Source: Liolophura sinensis
Taxonomy: Eukaryota > Mollusca > Polyplacophora > Chitonida > Chitonidae
Direction: 5' to 3'
Assembly: GCF_032854445.1 (NCBI RefSeq)
Contig: NC_088297.1
Location: 12,947,335-13,011,334 of the forward strand
Length of the DNA: 64,000 bases
The notes below the pieces were generated by a model. The model was not told the DNA's origin. It searched no databases and saw nothing but the letters and a program-made list of their open reading frames with translations. Below are positions 13,401-22,160 of the stretch, piece by piece; position 1 is the stretch's first letter; each line of letters opens with the position of its first letter. The position numbers were made by a program, and so were the translations under genes.

Positions 13401-14931
13401 ACAGGTCAACCGAAATCCGAATTATGGAATCCAGGAGTGTTCGTGCGACCCAGTTAAACAAAGAGGCAAATCTATGTATATATACTCAAGGTTCTACGTT
13501 GTACTTAATATTTCAGTTATACGAGGAGGAATCCTGTACTGCGTGTATATGCGGCCTTTTTGCGGCAGGGCAATTCCTATCTGCAACTGCTTGGACAGTT
13601 ACTGAACTAATCTATGTACTATCGTCGCAAATGCTACCCAGTTCCCAGCTCAAAGTTCCTCTTCACAACGTTCAACTTAGGCCAGACGTCGCTACAACTG
13701 TGCTCTGCACGAAGCAATCTGTTCTTCAACTGAGCTTGAGTAGACCAAAGTCAAGCTGAATGTTCCTACAGTACCGTACCAGCTTCTTTAATATGGACTT
13801 CCACGCAGACAATTTCACTAAAAAAAAGCTACTCGAACCCTACCTATTCCCTGCCACCTATTCCCTAAAACGCCCGAAATGTAATATCTCAAATCCAGCA
13901 TTGGTAAACCATCTTTCAACAGTAATCCAGTAATTCACATCGAAAACTCAACCTAACGTCTGCCATGTTTAGAACTCAACTTCAGACAGGGTGATGGGCT
14001 GTGAAAATTTTATCCTACCCAACATTCTCCTTAAGAATTGCATGTCCTGTAAACAGTGTTGGTTGGGATAAAATTTTCATCGCCCGTCACCCTGCCCGGA
14101 GAAGAAAAAAAAAATTACAACCATGGTATAGGTTGACTTAAGTTGTCCGATTCAAAGGTTTAAACGGCAGGATTACTGTTGACAGATGGTATACCAATGC
14201 TGGCTTAGACATATTGCATTTCTTGCGTTATAGGATAGCAAAAATAAGACAGAGTTCAAGCCGGTTTTTTTAGTGAAACTGTCCGCATGGAAGTCCATAT
14301 GAACGAAGATGGTGGAAACGTCCTGCTTAGCTTTGGGCAAAGTTTGAGCAGCCGTGATCATGGCATAGCCCTATCCAAATATTTCTCCACCTACTAGCCA
14401 GTGTATTCTGACTAGAGTGTTTTGCAAAAGTGGTTTCAAATCTACGCAATATACAGTTCGGCCAACCAGACTCACTGTCACTCAAATGACCCATGTACAT
14501 GTGCTTTGTGAATTAACGCTGGGGCATTTCTGGTCCCGACATGCCGAAGTTCTTGGATTAACTTCAATTATTTGGTAATGCCATTAGCTTAGTCTTCACA
14601 ATGTTGAAACTGCAAGGTTATGCAACATACCACGTTGTAACCTAACCAAGTATTCAAGTGAACAACATTTATTCTGTGCATGTGTTATCAAGTACCCAAT
14701 TACACACAATGTTTTGACACAGTCGATGATGTTGTTGTTGAAATACGGTAAAGGGCCGCAATAAAACCTTCACAGAAAATAGACATTTTGAATAGGCCAT
14801 AATTAAACAACTATTGGCGGCAAGTTTGAACTTTTCATGGACTGTATCAACCTTCCTGAATATCGGATGGATCACAGAATGAGTGATGAATTCAGATTTT
14901 CAAGGCATGTGTTCATGCAGCGCGTACCCAT
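2195..14931 (-). CDS. RPS8: 40S ribosomal protein S8 (eS8), complete six-exon gene
   Basis: eS8 is a structural protein of the 40S ribosomal subunit, needed for subunit assembly and acting in nucleolus and cytoplasm. I joined exons 14928-14931, 12288-12394, 11365-11464, 9980-10155, 3919-4045 and 2195-2307. Every junction is GT-AG and the frame closes to exactly 208 codons plus stop, the length of human RPS8. Family motifs are near-identical: [15 protein letters not shown] at the N-terminus, [68 protein letters not shown], and C-terminal SRPGQCGR with [11 protein letters not shown]. The start codon follows a pyrimidine tract typical of TOP mRNAs. Introns host five box C/D snoRNA candidates. 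There is no frameshift or missing segment, so this appears to be a functional gene rather than a processed copy. Confidence 0.97.
2308..3918 (-). other. RPS8 intron 5
   Basis: Non-coding. It holds one partial SINE-A (3425-3563). The open frames on the plus strand at 2218-2798 have no recognisable domain and partly mirror exon 6. I found no convincing C/D snoRNA here. Confidence 0.7.
3425..3563 (-). mobile_element. SINE-A copy, partial
   Basis: Inverted copy beginning with the ATTT-rich tail and ending in the body, where a block like CCGCAGGTTGCTGGAAGACC is readable. Confidence 0.8.
3919..4045 (-). CDS. RPS8: RPS8 exon 5 (42 residues)
   Basis: Encodes the lysine-rich segment [19 protein letters not shown] followed by [12 protein letters not shown]. 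The acceptor is TTGACAG and the donor GTAAGC, leaving one base (G) of a split Ala codon. Confidence 0.95.
4555..4620 (-). mobile_element. SINE-B fragment
   Basis: SINE-B is a second tRNA-derived family, recognised by GTGCTTGGGGTTTAACGTCG at one end and, in full copies, an inverted tRNA-like head at the other. Only the terminal part is present here. Confidence 0.6.
4625..4855 (-). mobile_element. SINE-B copy without its tRNA head
   Basis: Starts with GTGCTTGGGGTTTAACGTCG and runs through the TGACGACGAAGGAATC, CCTCCTTGTTGCAGGACGG and CGGGTCAACCAGTCGTTGCA blocks. It then abuts a second copy directly. Confidence 0.75.
4856..5150 (-). mobile_element. SINE-B copy with tRNA-like head
   Basis: Lies head-to-tail with the preceding copy. 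The right end reads, on the minus strand, as a tRNA-like promoter: box A in TAGCCCAGTTGGTAGAGTG and box B in GGGTCAATCCTGGGTC. It is a degenerate SINE head, not a functional tRNA gene. Confidence 0.75.
6897..6986 (-). ncRNA. box C/D snoRNA candidate, family 2, copy 1 (RPS8 intron 4)
   Basis: On the minus strand a perfect 9-bp terminal stem (ATGTGCTGG at 6978-6986 with CCAGCACAT at 6897-6905) brackets box C (TGATGA, 6966-6971) and box D (CTGA, 6909-6912). Internally there is D' (CTGA) preceded by CACCATCTTTCGAGT, and C' (TGATGA). The guide is complementary to CGAAAGATGGTG of 28S rRNA, the segment targeted by vertebrate SNORD32/SNORD51. By the fifth-nucleotide rule the D' guide points to the G before the AAA. 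It is expected to be processed from the RPS8 intron and to act in the nucleolus with fibrillarin. Confidence 0.85.
7227..7308 (-). mobile_element. SINE-A tail fragment
   Basis: Tail and first part of the body only, ending at TATGGTGG. Confidence 0.7.
7384..7413. repeat. (GT)n microsatellite
   Basis: About 14 uninterrupted GT dinucleotides, just downstream (on the RPS8 strand) of a snoRNA candidate. Confidence 0.9.
7443..7523 (-). ncRNA. box C/D snoRNA candidate, family 2, copy 2 (possibly decaying)
   Basis: Same layout as the copy at 6897-6986, with D box CTGA (7452-7455), D' CTGA, C' TGATGA and the guide CGCCATCTTTCGAGT. Box C is TGATGG instead of TGATGA, and the flanks do not form the clean terminal stem seen in the other copies. 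The guide also has one change. It may be a degenerating duplicate or a weak functional copy. Confidence 0.6.
7575..7925. repeat. repeat-C copy interrupted by a SINE-A
   Basis: The segments 7575-7650 and 7773-7925 match 61830-62010 (for example CTTCATGGGGCATAAA and CAGTCTGGAAATTAA) and partly 22058-22140 in inverse orientation. A SINE-A (7652-7772) sits inside this copy. No coding capacity is recognisable. Confidence 0.6.
7652..7772 (-). mobile_element. SINE-A copy nested in repeat-C
   Basis: Tail and partial body in inverted orientation. It splits the repeat-C sequence, so it inserted later. Confidence 0.7.
7929..8140 (-). mobile_element. SINE-A copy
   Basis: Nearly full length, from tail into the part of the tRNA-like head that reads CTTGAACTCACAGCGACCGC. 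Confidence 0.8.
8150..9440. other. intron sequence, nothing recognised
   Basis: AT-rich, with a few short open frames that show no domain. I see no repeat family shared with the rest of the window. Confidence 0.5.
9446..9538 (-). ncRNA. box C/D snoRNA candidate, family 2, copy 3 (RPS8 intron 4)
   Basis: Box C TGATGA (9515-9520) and box D CTGA (9458-9461), with D' CTGA, C' TGATGA and the guide CACCATCTTTCGAGT. The flanks pair as AACAAaTGCTGG with CCAGCTTGTT, a terminal stem with one bulge. The D-box guide (GACCGTTGT) differs from the other copies while the D' guide is unchanged, which points to the 28S site as the conserved function. Confidence 0.82.
9736..9772 (-). mobile_element. SINE-B fragment
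   Basis: Only the terminal GTGCTTGGGGTTTAACGTCG block and a few following bases remain. Confidence 0.6.
9980..10155 (-). CDS. RPS8: RPS8 exon 4 (59 residues)
   Basis: Encodes the central core, including [20 protein letters not shown] and [19 protein letters not shown]. The first two bases complete a split Ser codon. The acceptor (TTTTCAG) is the edge of the minisatellite that fills the upstream intron. Confidence 0.96.
10156..10737. repeat. 25-bp minisatellite in RPS8 intron 3, reaching the splice acceptor
   Basis: About 23 copies of a 25-bp unit. On the RPS8 strand each unit contains TACTGACCGGTACTTACG and TTTTCA. The last unit changes to TTTTCAG and forms the 3' splice site of exon 4. The motif TACTGAC resembles a branch-point consensus, so the array repeats a branch-point and pyrimidine module many times. 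Confidence 0.9.
11365..11464 (-). CDS. RPS8: RPS8 exon 3 (33 residues)
   Basis: Encodes [20 protein letters not shown] followed by [10 protein letters not shown]. The acceptor is CCTCAG and the donor GTAAGT after one base of a split codon. Confidence 0.96.
11638..11724 (-). ncRNA. box C/D snoRNA candidate, family 1 (SNORD32/51-like), RPS8 intron 2
   Basis: A terminal stem TTGGTA/TACCAA (11719-11724 with 11638-11643) encloses box C TGATGA (11707-11712) and box D CTGA (11648-11651). The internal guide CACCATCTTTCGT precedes a D'-like CAGA and a C'-like TGACGA. The guide is the one known from vertebrate SNORD32/SNORD51, which methylate an A in 28S CGAAAGATGGTG (Am1511 in human numbering). In vertebrates these reside in other host genes. 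Confidence 0.82.
11885..11972 (-). mobile_element. SINE-A fragment
   Basis: Tail and body fragment within RPS8 intron 2, containing the ACGGCGGCCAACATTATGGC block. Confidence 0.65.
12288..12394 (-). CDS. RPS8: RPS8 exon 2 (residues 2-37)
   Basis: Begins with GT, completing Gly2 after ATGG of exon 1, and ends at GRPAANTK with donor GTGAAA. The acceptor is GTTCAG. Confidence 0.96.
12506..12587 (-). ncRNA. box C/D snoRNA candidate, family 1 (SNORD32/51-like), RPS8 intron 1
   Basis: A perfect 7-bp terminal stem GCAGTTC/GAACTGC (12581-12587 with 12506-12512), extendable outward by a GGAAA/TTTCC pair. Box C is TGATGA (12573-12578), box D CTGA (12514-12517) and C' TGATGA (12530-12535). The guide CACCATCTTTCGT precedes a D'-like CAGA. 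It shares guide and D'/C' spacing with the intron 2 copy, whereas the rest has diverged, which suggests selection on the 28S pairing. Confidence 0.88.
12886..13060 (-). mobile_element. SINE-A copy, tail missing
   Basis: Body and degenerate tRNA-like head in inverted orientation. A more diverged tail-like segment lies just before it (about 12740-12800). Confidence 0.6.
13226..13410 (-). mobile_element. SINE-B copy, head missing
   Basis: Shares the CTTGGGGTTTAACGTCG block, the TGACGACGAAGGAATCC block and the AGGCAAGTAAGTTGCCCC block with the copies at 4.6-5.1 kb. Confidence 0.75.
13987..14094. repeat. 108-bp imperfect palindrome in RPS8 intron 1
   Basis: Two arms of about 41 bp: the left arm starts CAGGGTGATGGGC and the right arm read inversely starts CAGGGTGACGGGC. 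They share GAAAATTTTATCC and are separated by a short loop. It is either a tiny MITE or a structured RNA. The arms resemble the D-box half of the family 1 snoRNA at 12506-12587 (CATCACCC after AAAATTTT). Confidence 0.75.
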
Positions 14932-14956
14932 GATGGCGAATCGGGGAAAAAGGAAG
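14928..14956 (-). promoter_or_regulatory. RPS8: RPS8 exon 1: TOP-like transcription start, 5' UTR and start codon
   Basis: The minus strand reads CTTCCTTTTTCCCC from 14956, then a short leader and ATGG ending at 14928 before donor GTACGC. A C followed by a pyrimidine run is the 5' terminal oligopyrimidine signature of ribosomal protein mRNAs, which are translated under TOR control. The exact start base is inferred from that pattern. The ATG joins in frame to exon 2. Confidence 0.8.
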
Positions 14957-15043
14957 TACCATTGACGCTAGGATGCTGGGATAGCCTGGCAGGGGAGATA
15001 ACCGTGGATTAATAAAATCACCTGTGTCCCCTTGTTACATGAT

Positions 15044-15206
15044 TAAGTGCTGGCTTCCTCTCCGGCCATACGTAGGAAGGTCTGCCGCAACCTGCGGATG
15101 GTCGTGGGTTTCCCCCGGGCTCTATCCGATTACCACCCACCATAATGCTGGCCGCCGTCGTTTAAGTCAAATATTCTTGAGTACGACGTAAAAAATTAAA
15201 TAAACA
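15044..15206 (+). mobile_element. SINE-A copy, head missing
   Basis: Body and tail in plus orientation, ending in AAATAAA, about 90 bp upstream of the RPS8 start. Confidence 0.8.
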
Positions 15207-16140
15207 TCATTGAGTTTTGACGTGATTTCACCTAAAATGTACGCAGCCGTAAAAGCGACAAGAAAAAAAGTTGTAAACAGAAGAATAAAAATAACAACAC
15301 AACGCTTAAAGTTTCAGTTATGTTTCATTTTTAATAAGTCGTAAAATAATAAGTATTAAAGATCTCGCGCGCACGTCTTAATAAAGATATCGAGGGCACG
15401 TGATCACTGTGATAGGAAGTTAACACAGGTAACACGAGATAACAAAGATGCCGTACGAACAACATATTTAAAAGACCTATACATAATTGAAACTTTAAAA
15501 GACTTTTTGTCATTTAATTATTTTTTATTAACCTTTTTTTTCTAACCACGTAACTTGTACGGCTCCGTCCGTTTCGGTATTAATTCATGTCCATTTTGTT
15601 TTTGTAAATGTGAAAAAAAACGTACTGGTATGTAAAAATTATTTTTACACATGCATTCCTCTGTAGTACCCGTCCAGGGGCGTAGGCTGGGGTGGTGGGG
15701 GATGGGTGGGGGGTGCGGACGCAAAAATGTTCCGCTCAAATCAACGAAAAAAATATTTTAGCCTATATTTCTTACCTAGCTATTAACATTTCATTCCACG
15801 GATATTTGCTGTAGCCTATATAGACCAATATTTCAATCTCGTACCGGTACCAATTTACTAAATAGTATATAGGCCCATTTAGACATGTTCTGTTATTTGA
15901 ACCATTCCATATTGTTCACGGTGGAAGACAACGTGTTTTATAGAATTACCTCTCATGAATCGTACCGCGCAGGCTGCAGTAGCCATTTCCGTCAATATTT
16001 ATATTCAGGGACGGACTGTTTTCAACCTCACCTTAGCTGAACTTAAGTTGTTTTTGGTTTTTGGGGATTTTTTTCCGGAGCTTCCGGGGCCTAGGCAGCC
16101 CCTGGACCCTTGCCTAATAGACTGTGATAGTCGTTCCGCT
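15207..16140. other. spacer upstream of RPS8, nothing recognised
   Basis: AT-rich with a G-rich stretch at 15680-15715. I see no supported gene. Confidence 0.5.
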
Positions 16141-16372
16141 CCGGCTGGCCTCAGTTGGTTAGCGCGCTAGGACAGCGTAATGACCCAGGAGCCTCTCACC
16201 AATGCGGTCGCTGTGAGTTCAAGTCCAGCTCATGCTGGCTTCCCCTCCGACTCTAAGTGGGAAGGCCTGTCAGCAACCTGCGGATGGTCGTGGGTTTCCC
16301 CTGGGCAATGCTGGCCGCCGTCGTATAAGTGAAATATTCTTGAGTACGATATAAAACACCAGTCAAATAAAT
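16141..16372 (+). mobile_element. SINE-A copy with tRNA-like head
   Basis: Starts at the box A-like CTGGCCTCAGTTGGTTAGCG, contains box B GAGTTCAAGTCC and ends in the ACACCAGTCAAATAAA tail. A short internal deletion removes part of the body. Confidence 0.85.
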
Positions 16373-16765
16373 CGTTCCGCTCTTGAAAAATGTGGCAGAG
16401 CTCTTCCACATAGGTTGCCCAGGTTCTCCCTCCAGTTTAGTCTGGGCGGGCCCAAGCATATTTGCGTGTTGTCCTAGACAATGACTGCTCCCTCCTAAGC
16501 AGAGCTCTCCTGTCTGGAAGTCAGAAAAATGCCAATCGCATTTCGGCTTCCGAACAGGAAACAACAAAAGACAAGCGATATACATGACGGCTTTTTCAAA
16601 AGCACCGTTGATTTGGTGAGTTGGTTTTGTCGTCTGGATCTTCTATAATCACAATATTGCGTGGCAGATGTTGTTTTGAAGTAAATGTTTGACGAGACCA
16701 AATCGACTAGAAGGCTTCACCACAGGCTCTCCCGCTCACTTAGTCACACATTTGCAGGTAGCCCC

Positions 16766-16960
16766 GGAAGACTCCAACTCATTTTCTTATATTGGCCCGA
16801 GCGTCGTTGGAGTCTCGACGCTTACAATGTTAATTTCGTACTCAACAAAGGTCCAGGCCGATTGTCTTTGTTGTCGAACAAGTCTCGTGCAAATAAAAGA
16901 CACCAACCGTAAGACCTGCTTTCCGTACCCATGAGCCAATGTAAGAAAAGGAGTTGGAGT
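16766..16960. repeat. inverted repeat with 26-bp arms
   Basis: GACTCCAACTCATTTTCTTA at the left pairs with a right arm reading TAAGAAAAGGAGTTGGAGTC, separated by about 140 bp. It may be a small MITE. Confidence 0.6.
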
Positions 16961-17329
16961 CTTTTTGGGATAGTTTGGAGGTTGAATCTTGCGACATTTA
17001 CAAATTCAGACATTCATTTTGACTGGGTGCATCGTAACTAATTCTAATTGTTTCTTAAAATATGGTGCGAGTTTAAAATTAGACCCCTCCTCTGCTCTTT
17101 TCTAGGTTAATTCCCCGCTGTTCAATTTGATTTCTAGACTGGCATTGTTGCATACTTCATTGCTTTGGCCAATTGGTGGTAACTGTAATACACTTTATAG
17201 CGTAGAGAAACATGTAGAGCCTCCAATAAGGCTCCATGCTTTCTAGCCATTTTGCACTTAATGTGAAACCATTTCGTCCCAAGTTTTTTTTTCTTTTTGT
17301 ACCCAAAACTATTTATGCATGGTGTACTC

Positions 17330-17824
17330 AATAGGGCCTATGTGAGATAGCCTACACGTTCTCGGGAGTTCCGTGTGGGGTCGCTCGCGCATACACCGTA
17401 AGTTGGGTTGCCTGGCAGTCCATGTGACCACCACACAGCTTGTTAATTAGTTTTCATAGGTGAGGATAGTAAATTAAGAGATTCCTTCATAAAATTACAC
17501 TTTATTGAGCAGAGGAGGTGAGTTATATTTGATTTAAGTTTGAAATCCCATGTTTGTGGAGAGGCATTGATGGACTCAATGTTACAATGAATGTCAGAAT
17601 TTTAAAATAGCACACTGAGTCCATATAGATGAACTAACTAAGCACTACCCAGCACACGTGTCACAATGTAAGGTTACCGTGTGTAGGCCTAAAAACAGGC
17701 TACAGGGTAACACACACGGGTCTAGGGCCGTACATGTAATGTCACCCCAACTACTGGGATATGCGCGAGCGCCCCCAAGCGAGGAACTTCTGACAACATG
17801 TATCTCACATAGACCCTATATCCT
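17330..17824. mobile_element. non-autonomous DNA transposon with long imperfect terminal inverted repeats
   Basis: The left end GGGCCTATGTGAGATA and the inverse of the right end (GGGTCTATGTGAGATA) are followed by further inverted similarity, including GCTCGCGCATA, over about 90 bp. TA dinucleotides flank both ends. It has no coding capacity and lies about 560 bp upstream of the first constant exon of the modular gene. Confidence 0.7.
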
Positions 17825-18385
17825 GTAATTGGAAATATTTAATAAATGTTACTTGTACATGTATTAGAATAGTTGAAATATCAACCTGGTCTTAGATTTG
17901 TCCTCATTTTGGAGGATTTCCTCTTTCCTTATACAAAAAATACATCAGAAAAATGTTCAGAATTCATCTCAGAAATGCTAAAAATGTCAAAATTATTAGT
18001 ATGATGAATAGCTTCCTCTTGTTCATCCCAGTGTCTGTTTCATCTAGTTGTGCAAGACATACTGCATTTTTGTCATCACTCTCTTCTACATTGTTTACAT
18101 TGTGGTTAAATTCCGGGTACAGACGTTTAAGGTACATAAATACATGTACAGTGATTGCTTCGGGATGAATTTAGTTAAACATAATTGTAAATATTGGGCT
18201 GATAACTTTAATCCAGTTTAAAGTTTTCATCACATTTCAGGTTTGTTAATCATATCCCACTGACCTTAAGAAATACTGTTAATTTTTTTTTTTAATATTT
18301 TATATTTTTCAGGTTTGGCAGTCATAACCCACCTTAACTGGAATAACAGACCTGTCAGGTTTTTTCTTTTATAAAGAAAAAACAG

Positions 18386-18541
18386 ATCTGAAAAGTATGG
18401 GTGTGTCGCTGGAAAGAGTACAGTTCAAATTTGCCTCTATTATTGGTGAACTCTGCAGCGACCCAGATGTTTTGTCACAGTTCGCAGTGTGGTTAGATCT
18501 CAGGTTGGCAGAGTATAAATTAAAAGGTGCCATATCGTTAG
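18386..18541 (+). CDS. constant exon A of the modular terminal-exon gene (proposed start exon)
   Basis: The acceptor is AAAAACAG before 18386, and the ATG at 18397-18399 has a good Kozak context (A at -3, G at +4). It encodes 48 residues, including GELCSDPDVLSQFAVWLDLR, and leaves one base (G) at donor GTGAGT. No in-frame stop lies between the acceptor and the ATG, so an upstream coding exon is possible, but I see no candidate between the RPS8 start and here. I do not recognise the domain; it looks like a short amphipathic helical segment. The phase (one base over) fits exon B exactly. Support is splice-site and frame logic, not homology. Confidence 0.65.
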
Positions 18542-18623
18542 GTGAGTAGCACTGAATGTTGTACCAGTATCAGTATAAACTTTATTAGTCATTTGTATGT
18601 ATTCGAGGAAGAATGCCTAATTG

Positions 18624-18893
18624 TTTTGGGCTCAGTCGCTTAGCGCACTAGCGCAGCGTAATGACCCAGGAGTCTCTCACCAGTGCGGTCGCTGTGAGTT
18701 CAAGTCCAGCTCATGCTGGCTTCCTCTCCGGCCGTATATGGGAAGGTCTTCTAGCAACCTGCGGATGGTCGTGGGTTTCCCCTGGGCTCTGCCCAGTTTC
18801 CTCCCACCATAAGGCTAGCCACCGGCGTATAAGTGAAATATTCTTGAGTATTGCGTAAAACACCAATCAAATAAATAAATAAATAAATTAATT
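18624..18893 (+). mobile_element. SINE-A copy, full length
   Basis: tRNA-like head (GGGCTCAGTCGCTTAGCGC, box B GAGTTCAAGTCC), body, and tail ending in AAATAAATAAATAAAT. Confidence 0.9.
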
Positions 18894-18938
18894 GTTTTAG
18901 TGCAGTGATGGATTTTTTATTTTTGGAAATGTCGTGGG

Positions 18939-19092
18939 ATTTATTTATTTATTTGATTGGTGTTTTATGCTGTACTCAAGAATATTTCACTTCTATGACG
19001 ATGGGAGGAAAACGGGCATAGCCCGTGGAAACCCATGACCATCCGCAGGTTGCTGGCAGACCTTCGCACTTACAGCCAGAGAGGAAGCCAGT
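18939..19092 (-). mobile_element. SINE-A copy, partial, inverted relative to its neighbour
   Basis: Tail and body. It ends about 60 bp before the exon B acceptor. Confidence 0.85.
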
Positions 19093-19154
19093 TCCGGATC
19101 CTACTTTCTGGCAGAGTCTTCTGATGGGTAATTTCCTCATTTTTCTTTGTGCAG

Positions 19155-19883
19155 AGTGTTCTGGGGAAGAACCTGATCCTATCTGGTTGAAAGGTTTGAA
19201 CAAAGGTAGGCGAACGATCAGTTCAGCTGAGAAGGTCACGCATCCAAGGTTTGAACGACGTGAACGAAGACGTCTCAGTGGTGACTCTTCTTCTCGCAGC
19301 ACCCATGGAGCCTATGACCCCGCCCCCAATCCTCTGTCCCGAGACCTTCTCGACTTCCAGCCCCAGGATGTCTCGCTGGACCATCATCAGTCGAACTCTC
19401 CGGACATTGTTGTAGTAAAGGAAGAGTCCACAGGCGTTTTCCCTGTCAGTTTACATACCCACGTCAACACAAACTCTAACGTACCAGGAGGCAGCAGTCA
19501 CAAGCGGAGCCCTGCATTCGACCCTTATTCCAGCAACACCGATCACTGGTCTCGGGATTCGTACGGACAAAGTTCAAAGCGAAGACGAACGGCTGAAAGC
19601 GTCGACTCACCATCCAATCAGAGCCTCATGTCAGTTTTGGGCGTCACAGATACCTCAGAAACAGTTACGAGCGCAATGGGTGACACACCTGTGGTGCCGT
19701 CCACCTCAAGTGACGGTGTTACTTCTCCCGTAGCAGGCACAAGTACTATTAATCCACAGGTGGAAGTTTCAGCTGATTTTACAGACACTTCTCAAAATGA
19801 CTCACAGTGCTTTCAAGACATGAGCTGGATCAATAACTCTGCCATGAGTGCTGATAACAATGACTCAGGTGCCAGTCCAAATG
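19155..19883 (+). CDS. constant exon B of the modular terminal-exon gene
   Basis: Acceptor TTTGTGCAG, donor GTAAGT after AATG. It completes the split Glu codon from exon A, adds 242 codons and leaves one base (G) for the next exon. The product is hydrophilic, Ser/Thr/Asp-rich and probably disordered. Basic clusters ERRERRR (about residues 82-88) and SKRRRTAE (about 189-196) look like nuclear localisation signals. VVVKEES (about 134-140) contains a psi-K-x-E SUMOylation consensus. There are many SP sites. I recognise no folded domain. As the only sizeable constant segment, it would carry regulatory and partner-binding functions shared by all isoforms. Alternative: it could be a simple two-exon gene with read-through to a stop at 19909. 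Confidence 0.78.
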
Positions 19884-21828
19884 GTAAGTTGGATTTTATG
19901 ACTTTTTAGCTTGCCTACTCTGGATTACCACTTGTATATTGAGGCCATCCTTAAAAAAATCTTTGTTGTAAAATTGGTGTGGTCTATTGAAAAAAAATTT
20001 CCATCTAGAAGCCTAATACAATCTCCACAGTAAGGTTATACCCAACAAACATATTTTTAATGATGGCCAGGCCAAAACTGGCCATTCGATATGCTACATA
20101 TCCCATTCAGGATTTGATCATTGGACACAAGAAGATTTCCTTTATATAAATGTATGTATGACTGTTTTTGGGGTTTATCACGTGCTAAAGTCAAAGAAAA
20201 GACTAAAATAAAGTATTTATGAAATGCAATTAAAACATAGGATTCTATGGTGTTGGGACCCAGAAGGTATCAGTGACGTCACAGCAATATGTTTGGCTTG
20301 AAATAGTTTGTTCCAAGGTCCATTTGGTGAATACATTCATAGCTCTAAATGAAGATGCATTTTGGATGAAGAAGTATAGCAGTCTATATGTGTGTCAAGT
20401 TGCAAAAAGCTGAAGTGACATCACTGGTCAGAAAAGGCCACAGTAGAATCCAAAAGTTTTAAATACATTTACTAGGCCAAAAAATTTTCTAAAAAATAAA
20501 TCGAAGTCTTTTCCCAAACAATATTTAATCTTACATGGACTTTGTGCTAGTGTGTTCTTCACCTTTAAAAAAATCGTGCAGAGAAAGCTGAACGCGGTGA
20601 TGTCCTGGTGAGAGTATTATTATCAATTCATTTGGCTTGCTTTCGTTTGTACTATCCCCGACAGTCAACACTGTAACATGGAGTGTGATTGGTTCAACAG
20701 TAAATTCGAGTTGACTGGTCAGTTTTCTGGCTGACTATTGCCATGAGACCCTACAATCCATTTTCAGAAAGTTCATGCCACGAACAGAATGCAATTAGAA
20801 CCAGTTACAGAACCAGAATGCCGTCAAAATCTCTCCGTCTTACTGGGCTTTCCAGCGTTTTTCTTTGTTTGCTTTTCAGAAGAAAATTAATTCCTAAGAC
20901 ATCGTTTTGACAGTGTAGAAGATTTTTCAAAGTTCATGGTTTCATTCATAAATCATCACGCATACTTAATCAGTCAGTCTGAGAAGAAGACGTGTAAGAC
21001 TGAAACTCACATGACAGCCTCTTGTACATGTAGGTCGTTGTTTGCTGTTTGCCTCTTGGTTTATTTTGTCTCTGTACGTGTTGAAGGTATACCAACCCCA
21101 ATGGAGACATGATAAGTATTTATGATAAATTTGTACTACGCTTGTTCTCTACTGGCAAGACAGTATATGTACATGCGGGTTAGTATGTTGCGTATGTACT
21201 CATGGACAACAACTTGTTCGGTGCTTGTCGAAACTTTTGCTTCGTAAGGCCATAATAAAGCCACAATCATGTTTAAAATACAAAAAGAATTTAAAGCACG
21301 TATAGAGGACAATTTTCAGTACAGTTGAATTATTATATTTTAGCCTGTCCTATTGGTCCCACTTTCCATATTCTGTGCAGTGCTACATGAAGTCTGTTAT
21401 ATCTTGTTTCAACACGTACATTTATTAAGCATGGGTGTCTTGCTGTTTTTTCTAGCAGAATTACACAATTCCATCCCACTGCCAATGTTAAACCCACTCG
21501 TTTGATGGTGTCTTGTATTTATGTGTGACTTTGATCATGTTTACAGCATATGTACTTTGTTTCAAATCACTTGTGAAATGCCATTATTTTGAGATTCTAA
21601 TGCCATCCTTGTCAGAAAATGAATTCAAATGGGTACCTTTACCGGTAACGAAATTAATATTTTCTATCCACATGCCAACTACATGTACATCTGCTCTTGT
21701 TTGCCGTATCATGAATTTGATCACAGTTTGATCTCAAACTCCCCTGTGGTGGTTGTGACAAGGATAGGTTTTGTAAATGTCATCCTTGTTGTATGAACAA
21801 AGTTTTCAGTGTATTCAATGATTTATTT
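19884..21828 (+). other. intron, nothing recognised
   Basis: AT-rich intron sequence between constant exon B and the first terminal module. I see no additional exon. Confidence 0.5.
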
Positions 21829-22160
21829 ATTGGTTTGCTGTACATGTATTACGCCATACTCAAGAATATTTGACTTAGACGACGTCGGCCAGCATTATGC
21901 TGGGAGGAAACCGGGCCAGAGAGGAAGCCAGCGGATGGTCGTGGGTTTCCCCCAGGCTCTGTCCGGTTTACTCCCACAGTAATGCTGACTTCGTTGTGTA
22001 AGTGAAATATTCTTGAGTACGACGTAAAAAAAACAATGAAATAAATAAATCCAACAAGGTTGTTATGGCAGCTCTCACTGTTGACGTCACCGCAGCAGGC
22101 TAGTTAATATCCGGACTGACTGTTGGGGCATAAAATACCAATCAAATAAATGAATAAATC
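21829..22160. mobile_element. composite of SINE-A and repeat-C fragments
   Basis: A minus-oriented SINE-A tail and body (21829-21930) runs into a plus-oriented body and tail (21930-22052), then an inverse repeat-C fragment (22058-22140) and another SINE-A tail. It reads like nested insertions. Confidence 0.6.

Larger units (their letters stand above)
18542..19154 (+). other. intron between constant exons A and B, filled by an inverted SINE pair
   Basis: The 613-nt intron consists almost entirely of one plus-oriented SINE-A (18624-18893) and one minus-oriented SINE-A (18939-19092). Its RNA could fold into a long hairpin. Confidence 0.75.

Noticed and set aside
19025..19154. N-terminal extension of the exon B open frame
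   Set aside because: The extension runs through an inverted SINE-A. A good acceptor (TTTGTGCAG) at 19154 and phase agreement with exon A place the exon start at 19155.
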